Shown here: positions 1-5,490 of the stretch, piece after piece
Numbering within the stretch: the first letter of the stretch is position 1
Layout of the letters: every line of letters begins with the position of its first letter
Source of the DNA: an uncultured Eubacteriales bacterium
Lineage (GTDB): Bacteria; Bacillota; Clostridia; Oscillospirales; Acutalibacteraceae
Direction of reading: 5' to 3'
Assembly (NCBI GenBank): GCA_934667575.1
Contig: CAKUME010000090.1
Span: 1 to 5,599 of the forward strand
Length of the DNA stretch: 5,599 bases
The notes under the pieces: model-generated
Seen by the model: only the letters and a program-made list of their open reading frames with translations
What the model was told of the DNA's origin: nothing
The model's database searches: none
Made by a program: the position numbers and the translations under genes

Positions 1-128
1 ATTTCCGCATTTTGAACGAGGGCGGATACACGGGTTGCTTCTCGATGGAATATCCCTCCAGCTCCGCCGAGGATGCGGCCGACAAGCTGAAGGAATCGGT
101 GCAGTTCCTGTCGCGGTTTTCGCTTTGA
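1..128 (+). CDS. Sugar phosphate isomerase/epimerase-like protein, C-terminal fragment (5' end outside window)
   Basis: The reading frame is open from base 3 and stops at TGA 126-128, giving 41 residues. The fragment has a short G-G-Y-T-G-C-F-S-M-E-Y stretch, then an acidic/alanine-rich helix and a final helix ending F-L-S-R-F. This matches the last beta strand and helix of the xylose isomerase-like TIM-barrel (AP endonuclease 2) family, where a G-Y-x-G-x-x-S-I-E-Y pattern is common before a K-x-S-x-x-F-L-x-x-L ending. That family includes sugar and polyol isomerases and epimerases, often encoded beside Gfo/Idh/MocA oxidoreductases, as here: the next gene starts 26 bases downstream on the same strand. 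The catalytic residues lie outside the window, so substrate and exact activity cannot be judged. The family call is an inference from a short tail. Confidence 0.6.
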   Translation, partial: FRILNEGGYTGCFSMEYPSSSAEDAADKLKESVQFLSRFSL

Positions 129-137
129 GCCGGGCAG

Positions 138-144
138 AAAGGAG
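138..144 (+). promoter_or_regulatory. Ribosome binding site fixing the start of the first oxidoreductase
   Basis: AAAGGAG lies 10 bases before the ATG at 155. The same frame is open back to an ATG at 35, but that start would lie inside the upstream gene, has no such site, and would add 40 residues unlike the family. The Rossmann strand (K-T-A-V-V-G-L) begins right after the ATG at 155, which supports this start. Confidence 0.8.
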
Positions 145-154
145 CAGATCAATC

Positions 155-1261
155 ATGAACAAGGTAAAAACGGCGGTGGTCGGGCTGCACCGGGGCAGTG
201 CGCTGGCCAACTTTATTCTTCAGTATGTGCCGGACATCGAGCTGGTGGCGGTCAGCGATTTGGATCGGCCGCTGGCGGATCAATATGCCCGGGAGCATCA
301 AATTCCGGCGGTGTACGATTCGCTGGATGACGTGCTGAAAACGGATGTGGATGCGGTGATTTTGGCCACGCCCATTCCCGACCATGCGGCGCACATCGTT
401 CAGAGCCTGCGTGCGGGCAAGCATGTGCTGTCGGAGGTCATCTGTGCCACCACCATTGAGGACTGCCAAAAGATTGCGGATGCGGTCAAAGCGTCCGGCA
501 AAAAATACATGATGGAAGAAAACTACTGCTTTTATCGGCCGCTGACCATTGTGAAAAATATGATCGACAACGGGCTGTTGGGCGACATGTATTACGGCGA
601 AAGCGATTACCTGATGGACTTTGAACTGCGCCCGGGTTTCCCGGATTCCGTTCAGCCTTGGCGCAGGCAGGTATACTTTGGCCGTCGGGGCCACCCGTAT
701 ATTACGCACACGCTGGGGCCGCTGTGCTATGCGCTGGGCAGCGACATCAAAACGGTCACATGTATGGCAGCCGGTCGGCACCCGGGCGTGCCCGCCGACA
801 AAACCTGCGCGCTGATGCTGCAAACGCAAAACGGGGGCATGATCCGGCTGCGCAATAGCTTTATGTGCGCGCGCCCCGACCTGTATACCTATTACAGCGT
901 TCAGGGCACTCGGGGGTGCTACCAGGGCACCATTGGCAGCATGGATTATCACAAGGTGCATATCCGCGGCCTGTGCGGCCCGCAGGAATGGCGCAATGTG
1001 TACGATTTTAAAGGCTTCCTCCCCAAGGAGTGGCAAGTGTTCCCCGACGGTTATTTTAATGACTCGGCGGATGACGGTTGCACGCTGTACGACAGCGGCA
1101 CCGCGCTGCTGCTGGGTTCGTTTGCGCGATCCATTTTGGACGATACGGAGCCGCTCGTGAGCGCAAAGCGTGCGCTGAACTGGACCGCGGCAGGCATTCT
1201 TTCGGAGCAGTCGGTGAATTGCGGCGGAGAACCGATGGATGTGCCGGACTTTGGATTGTGA
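155..1261 (+). CDS. Gfo/Idh/MocA-family NAD(P)-binding protein, paralogue 1
   Basis: This is a 368-aa cytoplasmic protein of normal length for the family. Residues 4-120 form the N-terminal Rossmann fold: a dinucleotide-binding strand and turn at 6-14 (A-V-V-G-L-H-R-G), D35 at the end of strand 2, the A-T-P-x-x-x-H motif at 71-77 and G-K-H-V-L-S-E-V at 88-95. The C-terminal alpha/beta substrate domain runs from about 125 to 350. The usual E-K-P motif reads E94-V-I, so the lysine often needed by classical dehydrogenases of this family is absent. E-N-Y-C (122-125) and H-P-Y-I-T-H-T-L-G-P (180-189) recall GH109 glycosidases, which use bound NAD and a Tyr/His pair three residues apart (here Y182 and H185). 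The reaction could be oxidation of a sugar or polyol, or NAD-dependent glycoside cleavage; sequence alone does not settle it. It sits in an operon 26 bases after an isomerase-like gene and 16 bases before its paralogue. Family assignment is firm, substrate unknown. Confidence 0.92.
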   Translation: MNKVKTAVVGLHRGSALANFILQYVPDIELVAVSDLDRPLADQYAREHQIPAVYDSLDDVLKTDVDAVILATPIPDHAAHIVQSLRAGKHVLSEVICATTIEDCQKIADAVKASGKKYMMEENYCFYRPLTIVKNMIDNGLLGDMYYGESDYLMDFELRPGFPDSVQPWRRQVYFGRRGHPYITHTLGPLCYALGSDIKTVTCMAAGRHPGVPADKTCALMLQTQNGGMIRLRNSFMCARPDLYTYYSVQGTRGCYQGTIGSMDYHKVHIRGLCGPQEWRNVYDFKGFLPKEWQVFPDGYFNDSADDGCTLYDSGTALLLGSFARSILDDTEPLVSAKRALNWTAAGILSEQSVNCGGEPMDVPDFGL

Positions 1262-1268
1262 GGAGGAG
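1261..1268 (+). promoter_or_regulatory. Ribosome binding site of the second oxidoreductase, overlapping the previous stop codon
   Basis: AGGAGGAG begins at the last base of the upstream TGA stop (1259-1261) and lies 9 bases before the ATG at 1278. A ribosome ending the first paralogue would cover this site, so translation of the two genes is probably coupled. Confidence 0.8.
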
Positions 1269-1277
1269 TGACCGATC

Positions 1278-2411
1278 ATGAACAGAAAACTGAAAATTGG
1301 CGTGGTGGGCCTGAATCGCGGCCATGTTCATGCGCTGAACGCACTGCACACGGATAACGTTGAGCTGGTGGCGGTGTGCGACATTGACGAAAACAAGGCC
1401 GAAATGCGCAAACAGGCCTATCCGGACACGGTGAAGGTGTATCACGATCACCGGGCGCTGTGCGCCGATCCGGAGGTGGAGGCGGTGGTGATGGCCACTC
1501 CGATCGATGTGCATGCGCAAACGGTGATCGACGCGCTGGATGCGGGCAAGCATGTGTTGTCGGAGGTCATTGTGGCGACCACCATCGACGATATTTACCG
1601 CATTGGCGAGGCCATTCGGCGCAGCGGAAAAAAGTATATGATGGCCGAAAATTACTGCTACATTCGGCCGCTGCTGATCGTGCAAAACCTGATTGAGCAG
1701 GGGCGGCTGGGCGAAATTTATTATGCGGAAAGCGATTATCTCAAGGATTTTCAGGAGTATCATCCGAACTTTCCGAATATTGGCGGATGGCGCGAAAAAA
1801 CATATTTCGGCCGCCGCGGGCATCCGTATATTACCCACTCACTGGGGCCGCTGCTGCATATCATGCATGAAAAAATCGCGACCGTGTCGGCAATGGCGGC
1901 CGGCCACAGCTTTGATATGGTAGCGGACAACACCTGCACGCTGCTGCTGGAAACCGACAAGGGCCATCTGATCCGGCTGCGCTCCAGTTTTGTTTCGCCG
2001 CGCCCCGACCAAGTGACCTATTATTCATTCCAAGGGGCCGAGGGATGCTATCAGGCGCCGCAGGGCCCCACCGACTATCACAAGATTTTTATCAACGGCG
2101 AATGCCAGCGCGGCGGCTGGAACAACCCCGGCGGCTGGAAAAACGTGTATGACTTTGACGAGGGCGCCGACGAAACCTGGCGCCGCTACTGGAATATTGC
2201 GGATTACCGGGGCAAGCCGGACAACGATACCTATGAGCTGTATGACAGCGGTGCGCGCATGATGCTGGAACAGTTTGCAGACTGTGTGCTCCACGATCGG
2301 CCCGTGCCGGTTTCGTTTGCGGATGCGGCCAACTGGACGGCGGCCGGCTTAATTTCGGCCGATTCGGTGAATGCGGGGAGCAAGCCGCTGCCGGTGCCGC
2401 GCTTTGAGTAA
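1278..2411 (+). CDS. Gfo/Idh/MocA-family NAD(P)-binding protein, paralogue 2
   Basis: This is a 377-aa protein and clear paralogue of the preceding gene; across residues 86-158 roughly two thirds of positions are identical. The Rossmann turn is at 8-15 (G-V-V-G-L-N-R-G), D35 and D37 end strand 2, A-T-P-I-D-V-H is at 73-79 and G-K-H-V-L-S-E-V at 90-97. As in paralogue 1, the lysine of the E-K-P motif is valine (V97). E124-N-Y-C and H182-P-Y-I-T-H187-S-L-G-P are conserved in the putative active site. It differs by a Trp/Gly-rich insert around 278-290 and a different stretch at 295-318, which could change substrate choice. The two may act on related substrates, catalyse successive steps, or form a mixed oligomer; all three are inference. 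It is the last gene of the operon, 34 bases before the hairpin terminator. Exact reaction unknown. Confidence 0.92.
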   Translation: MNRKLKIGVVGLNRGHVHALNALHTDNVELVAVCDIDENKAEMRKQAYPDTVKVYHDHRALCADPEVEAVVMATPIDVHAQTVIDALDAGKHVLSEVIVATTIDDIYRIGEAIRRSGKKYMMAENYCYIRPLLIVQNLIEQGRLGEIYYAESDYLKDFQEYHPNFPNIGGWREKTYFGRRGHPYITHSLGPLLHIMHEKIATVSAMAAGHSFDMVADNTCTLLLETDKGHLIRLRSSFVSPRPDQVTYYSFQGAEGCYQAPQGPTDYHKIFINGECQRGGWNNPGGWKNVYDFDEGADETWRRYWNIADYRGKPDNDTYELYDSGARMMLEQFADCVLHDRPVPVSFADAANWTAAGLISADSVNAGSKPLPVPRFE

Positions 2412-2445
2412 AAGCGAATCCATTTTTCAAGGCCGTTCATGAATC

Positions 2446-2480
2446 AAAACACGTCGTCGCTCACGCGGCGACGTGTTTTT
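2446..2480 (+). terminator. Intrinsic terminator of the oxidoreductase operon
   Basis: The arms 2446-2460 and 2465-2479 pair over 15 bp with one G.U wobble and a TCAC loop. The outer A4/T5 flanks give the U tract. It follows the stop codon at 2411 and precedes the tRNA promoter, so it separates the two transcription units. The A-run on the left means it could also act weakly on the opposite strand. Confidence 0.88.
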
Positions 2481-2511
2481 GCTTGAAACGAAACTTTTTT
2501 TCAAAAAAGGC

Positions 2512-2540
2512 TTGACAAGCGCACGGTTATGTTATATAAT
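2512..2540 (+). promoter_or_regulatory. Consensus housekeeping (sigma-70/sigma-A) promoter of the tRNA operon
   Basis: The -35 box TTGACA (2512-2517) and -10 box TATAAT (2535-2540) both match consensus exactly and are separated by the optimal 17 bp. An A/T-rich tract with T and A runs lies just upstream (about 2491-2508) and could act as an UP element. Transcription should start near 2547, leaving a leader of about 58 bases before the first tRNA; this holds only a small CTGC-AAAA-GCAG hairpin (2564-2575). Such a promoter fits constitutive, growth-linked tRNA synthesis. Confidence 0.93.
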
Positions 2541-2604
2541 AACTACGCTCGGTTCGTTGAGCTCTGCAAAAGCAGGTTTGCCTTCTGAGTGTTTTGGAAA
2601 AGAT

Positions 2605-2681
2605 GGCGGCATAGCTCAGCTGGCTAGAGCATTCGGTTCATACCCGAAGTGTCGTAGGTTCAAGTCCCACTGCCGCTACCA
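2605..2681 (+). tRNA. tRNA-Met (CAU), elongator type
   Basis: A 77-base cloverleaf with encoded CCA (2679-2681). The acceptor arms 2605-2611 and 2671-2677 pair with a G1.U72 wobble. The anticodon stem is TTCGG/CCGAA (2632-2636/2644-2648) and the loop holds CAT at 2639-2641. The initiator features (three G-C pairs closing the anticodon stem, unpaired position 1-72) are absent, and the overall sequence resembles elongator tRNA-Met of Firmicutes. A lysidine-modified tRNA-Ile2 also has a CAU gene sequence and is less likely. The T stem (2654-2658/2666-2670) contains one A.C mismatch, A2656 against C2668. It is the first gene of a three-tRNA operon. Confidence 0.94.
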
Positions 2682-2688
2682 TTTTTCC

Positions 2689-2763
2689 GGCCCGGTGGTC
2701 AAACGGTTAAGACACCGCCCTTTCACGGCGGTAATACGAGTTCGATTCTCGTCCGGGTCACCA
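2689..2763 (+). tRNA. tRNA-Glu (UUC)
   Basis: A 75-base cloverleaf with encoded CCA (2761-2763). The acceptor arms 2689-2695 and 2753-2759 pair with one G.U wobble. The anticodon stem is CCGCC/GGCGG (2715-2719/2727-2731) and the loop reads CTTTCAC, placing TTC at 2722-2724. The T stem ACGAG/CTCGT is perfect. Only 7 bases separate it from tRNA-Met, so both come from one precursor. UUC reads both glutamate codons. Confidence 0.96.
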
Positions 2764-2772
2764 ATTTTATAT

Positions 2773-2849
2773 GGACGCGTAGCTCAGCTGGTTAGAGCGC
2801 TCGCCTCACACGCGAGAGGTCGTGGGTTCGAGTCCCGCCGTGTCCACCA
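2773..2849 (+). tRNA. tRNA-Val (CAC)
   Basis: A 77-base cloverleaf with encoded CCA (2847-2849). The acceptor arms GGACGCG and CGTGTCC (2773-2779/2839-2845) pair with one G.U. The anticodon stem is CTCGC/GCGAG (2800-2804/2812-2816) and the loop CTCACAC carries CAC at 2807-2809. The T stem GTGGG/CCCGC has one G.U. CAC reads only GUG, so this is the supplementary valine isoacceptor beside the usual UAC type; having it fits a host of fairly high GC that uses GTG often, as the neighbouring genes do. It lies 9 bases after tRNA-Glu and is the last gene of the operon. Confidence 0.96.
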
Positions 2850-2857
2850 TAAGGCCG

Positions 2858-2889
2858 CCGTAGTTCAGATTGAATTACGGTGTTTTTTT
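2858..2889 (+). terminator. Intrinsic terminator of the tRNA operon
   Basis: A 9-bp stem (2858-2866 with 2872-2880, one G.U) with loop AGATT is followed by TG and seven T residues. It starts 8 bases after the CCA of tRNA-Val. Confidence 0.88.
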
Positions 2890-2917
2890 ATTGTTATGAT
2901 ATGCGGTGTGAGGTAAA

Positions 2918-3531
2918 TTAGATAGCAAAGGCTTTGATTTGTGGGCGAACGGATATGATGAATCGGTTGGATGATCGGAAGAAGAAAATACGTATCCGTT
3001 TGCAGGGTACAAAAGGGTTCTCGGGTTTATTTATAAAACCATCATGGAAAACCCAATCCGGTCGTACTGGACATCGGGTTTGGCACAGGCACGCTGACGA
3101 AAAAACTATATGACAATGGATGCCGAATCTACGGGCAGGATTTTTCGTCAAAAATGATTGAGCGGGCTTTTGAAAAGATGCCGAATGCGCATCTTTATAA
3201 AGGTGATTTTGCCTTGGGGTTAGTTGAACCGCTCAGGCAGGCGCGCTATGATTTTATTGTTGCAATGTACTCCATTCACCACTTAACGAACATTCAAAAG
3301 ATTCATTTCATCAAAGAGCTGCACCACCGCCTGAACGATGGAGGAAAGATTCTGATTGGCGATGTCGCCTTTGAGACGCGCCGGGAGTGGTATCAATGCA
3401 AAGCGGAATGTGGGGATCAATGGGATAATAACGAGATCTATTGCATTGCGGAGGAACTAAGACCGGAGTTTCCGAATTTATATTTTGAAAAAATAACATT
3501 TTGCTCCGGCGTCTTGATTCTATCCAGATAA
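2918..3531 (+). pseudogene. Class I SAM-dependent methyltransferase, decayed
   Basis: Joined across lesions, the region encodes about 204 residues of a small Rossmann-fold methyltransferase. Frame 2921-3060 gives D-S-K-G-F-D-L-W-A-N-G-Y-D-E-S, a typical opening for the family. It then meets TGA at 2972-2974, continues through a Y-P-F-A-G-Y-K stretch, and reaches M-E-N-P-I. From 3061 the protein continues one frame over with SAM-binding motif I V-V-L-D-I-G-F-G-T-G (3061-3090), an acidic motif G-Q-D-F (about 3136), Y-D-F-I-V-A-M-Y-S-I-H-H-L-T and G-G-K-I-L-I-G-D. Loss of one C near 3058-3060 would explain the shift. No ATG/GTG/TTG stands at the expected start: TTA occupies 2918-2920, after a GAGGT-like site at 2909-2914. 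The largest intact piece is 3154-3531 (125 aa), which lacks motif I if started at its ATG. Base composition is AT-richer than the neighbours (23 G+C of 60 in 3241-3300), suggesting a different origin. The methylation target is unknown. Sequencing error is possible but three lesions in about 140 bases argue for decay. Confidence 0.8.
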
Positions 3532-3569
3532 ATGATGGTTTTGATCCATCTTTGCCGGCACATAAGCCC

Positions 3570-3616
3570 AACCCCCGCCGCGGAGAAATTCCACGGCGGG
3601 GGTTTCTGCGTTTTTT
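3570..3616 (+). terminator. Strong GC-rich hairpin between convergent genes, probable terminator
   Basis: Perfect 11-bp arms AACCCCCGCCG (3570-3580) and CGGCGGGGGTT (3594-3604), with a further GGA/TCC pairing inside the loop. On the + strand it is followed by TTTC and, six bases on, a T6 run (3611-3616). It ends the methyltransferase remnant's unit. It also lies downstream of the kinase gene on the - strand, but no T run follows in that direction, so it could there serve only as an mRNA 3'-end stabiliser. The rest of 3532-3675 shows only a small GCCGG/CCGGC hairpin near 3619-3632. Confidence 0.75.
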
Positions 3617-3675
3617 GCGCCGGTTGGCCGGCATTTCTCGGGCGGAAAATCCAATGGCCCCGGTCGCTTGGAGTT

Positions 3676-5490
3676 TTACGAATCGAACCCGAGCGGGTAG
3701 GCGTCTTCATACGGCACAAACGGCAGATGCAGCGTAACGGCGGTGCCGCCATGCTCCACGCTCTCCACGCGCAGACCGTATTGCTCCCCGTAGAGCAGGC
3801 GCAGGCGGCTGTTAACGTTGCGCATGCCAATGTGGCGTGAGTTGAGCATCGGTTCGGTGTACAGCCGGTTGCGTACCGTTTGCAAATGCTCCGGCGACAT
3901 GCCTGCGCCGTTGTCGGTCACGGTGAGGAACACGTCGCCGTCGCGCAGCCGCCCGGCGATGGTCAGCTTGCCCGCGCGTTCGCCCTCAAGCGGCGCAAGG
4001 CCGTAGTAGATCGCGTTTTCGAGCACCGGCTGCAAGCACAGCTTCGGGAATTTGGCGGGGAAAATGGCCGGGTCCATGTCCCACTGCACCGTAAACAGCT
4101 CCAGGTAGCGCTGCTGCATAATGGATAAATACACCTTGGTGTAGTGGATCTCGGTGCGGAGCGATACGCTGTCTTCGCCGTCGAGCCCATAGCGCAGCAG
4201 ATCGGACAGCTCGCAGATCATTTCGCAGCTGCGGTGATTCGGCCCAAATTCGCGCACGATCGTCAGGTTGATCAAATTCAGCACATTCGAGAGAAAATGC
4301 GGGTTAATCTGAATTTGCAGCGCCGAAATCTGCAATTTTTGCAGCACGCTGAGCTGCCGGTCCAGCTCCTGCTGGAGTAGGTCGTTGGTGTTCACGCTGC
4401 TCACAATGCGCGCCGCCAGATCCTGCACGTCGCGCACATCGCGTTCGCGCAGCGTGTGGGGGTCGTCGAGCAGCTTTTGGAGCGAGCGAATGGGGCGGTA
4501 GACGTTGGTGCTGAGCAAAAACACGATGCCCAGCACCGAAAACGCCACCACCGCCATCACGAGCAGAATGAGGCTTTGGCCTTGGGTGATCTGGTCGTGG
4601 TAGCCGCGCAGCTGCGTGACCGACACATAGTCCCAGTCGTAGTTCGCCGACCGCACGCGGGCAATGGCGTACATTTCGCCGTCGATTTCGTAGAGCGCAT
4701 AGTCGGAGCTCGGCTCGCGGCGCTGCGCCCATTCGCGGAGCAGGGGGTCGGAATCCACGCGCTCGGGCACGCTCTGCATATTCCGCCGGTAATAAATCTG
4801 ATCGCCGCACACGATGTAGGTGAACTGGTTGGAGCCGCCGATGCCGTCGATGCGGCGGGCAATGCTTTCCATGTTGATGTTCAGAACGGCCACGCAGCGG
4901 CTGACGGTGGTGGGGCGGCAGAGCACGCTGAGATAGTAGGGATAATAGTCGGCGCGGGTGCGGGGAAAAATGGAGGTGTAGGCGCCGGTGGGTTCGATCT
5001 GGCTCTGCCAGGTGCGGTCGGGGTCGTTTTCGATGTGCACCAGCCCGCCGCCCGACACATACGCGCCGGCGCGATACACCATGCCGCTCACATCGGAATA
5101 CAGGTAGATCGAATCGAGCACATCGAACGTGTTAAAATACATGCGGAGCTTGGAATCGATCCAATTATAGTTGGGGTAGGCGTTGGGCTTGTCGGTGTAC
5201 AAAAACCGATAAATGTCGGAATCCTGAAGCAGCCATGCGCCGATGCGCTGCGTTTGGCGAAACAGCTCGTCGGTGGCCGATTGCGCTTTTTGAGCGGCGG
5301 CGTAGTTGGTCAAATTCAGCTCGCGGTTGATCACGCGTGCCGAGTTGCGGCAGAGCACGAGCGTCATGCCCACCATAATCACCGTCATAATGCTCATCAC
5401 CGTGAGAAAAATGCGCACCAGCAGTCGGTTTTGGCGCAGGTAGCTGCGAATGCGTGTCCAAATTCGGGGGCGCGGCGGTTTAGTCGTCAT
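3676..5490 (-). CDS. YesM/LytS-type membrane sensor histidine kinase
   Basis: This 604-aa protein has a basic cytoplasmic N-terminus (1-22), TM1 at about 23-47, an extracellular sensing region at about 48-303 (probably Cache-like, typical of the class), TM2 at about 304-327, a HAMP linker from about 328 (Y-R-P-I at 331-334) and a coiled-coil stretch to 385. The His_kinase domain holds the phospho-acceptor H398 in Q-I-N-P-H-F-L. The HATPase_c domain has the N box L-E-N-A-I-Y-Y-G-L (490-498), G1 box D-N-G-A-G-M (526-531) and G2 box I-G-M-R-N-V-N-S-R-L (554-563), then G-G-T-A (581-584). The usual H-G of the N box is Y-G, and the residue before I-G-M is H rather than G. It should autophosphorylate and pass phosphate to the AraC-type regulator encoded upstream, with which its frame overlaps by 11 bases. 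Start at 5490 is set by GGAGG at 5497-5501. The ligand is unknown; relatives respond to sugars or oligosaccharides through transporter binding proteins. Confidence 0.94.
   Translation of the reverse strand: MTTKPPRPRIWTRIRSYLRQNRLLVRIFLTVMSIMTVIMVGMTLVLCRNSARVINRELNLTNYAAAQKAQSATDELFRQTQRIGAWLLQDSDIYRFLYTDKPNAYPNYNWIDSKLRMYFNTFDVLDSIYLYSDVSGMVYRAGAYVSGGGLVHIENDPDRTWQSQIEPTGAYTSIFPRTRADYYPYYLSVLCRPTTVSRCVAVLNINMESIARRIDGIGGSNQFTYIVCGDQIYYRRNMQSVPERVDSDPLLREWAQRREPSSDYALYEIDGEMYAIARVRSANYDWDYVSVTQLRGYHDQITQGQSLILLVMAVVAFSVLGIVFLLSTNVYRPIRSLQKLLDDPHTLRERDVRDVQDLAARIVSSVNTNDLLQQELDRQLSVLQKLQISALQIQINPHFLSNVLNLINLTIVREFGPNHRSCEMICELSDLLRYGLDGEDSVSLRTEIHYTKVYLSIMQQRYLELFTVQWDMDPAIFPAKFPKLCLQPVLENAIYYGLAPLEGERAGKLTIAGRLRDGDVFLTVTDNGAGMSPEHLQTVRNRLYTEPMLNSRHIGMRNVNSRLRLLYGEQYGLRVESVEHGGTAVTLHLPFVPYEDAYPLGFDS

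Noticed and set aside
149..1279. Long open frame of 376 codons on the - strand opposite the first oxidoreductase
   Set aside because: It is the antisense shadow of a well-supported gene, with the H- and R-rich content typical of such shadows in GC-rich DNA. The same holds for the 369-codon + frame opposite the kinase (4456-5565).
2605..2681. Initiator tRNA-fMet or lysidine tRNA-Ile2 as alternatives for the CAU tRNA
   Set aside because: The anticodon stem lacks the three G-C pairs of the initiator and position 1-72 is a wobble pair rather than unpaired; the sequence as a whole resembles elongator tRNA-Met.
2851..2880. Possible fourth, truncated tRNA because of a TAGTTCAG stretch like a D arm
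   Set aside because: There is no anticodon or T arm, and the stretch is fully explained as the stem of the terminator.
2892..2900. Extended -10-like TG-T-TATGAT before the methyltransferase remnant
   Set aside because: The matching -35 position falls in the tRNA terminator stem with no TTGACA-like hexamer, and the start point would fall on the ribosome binding site.
2473..2916. Open frame of 147 codons over the tRNA cluster
   Set aside because: It runs through the promoter and all three tRNAs, has no ribosome binding site and no recognisable protein features; it is a chance frame.
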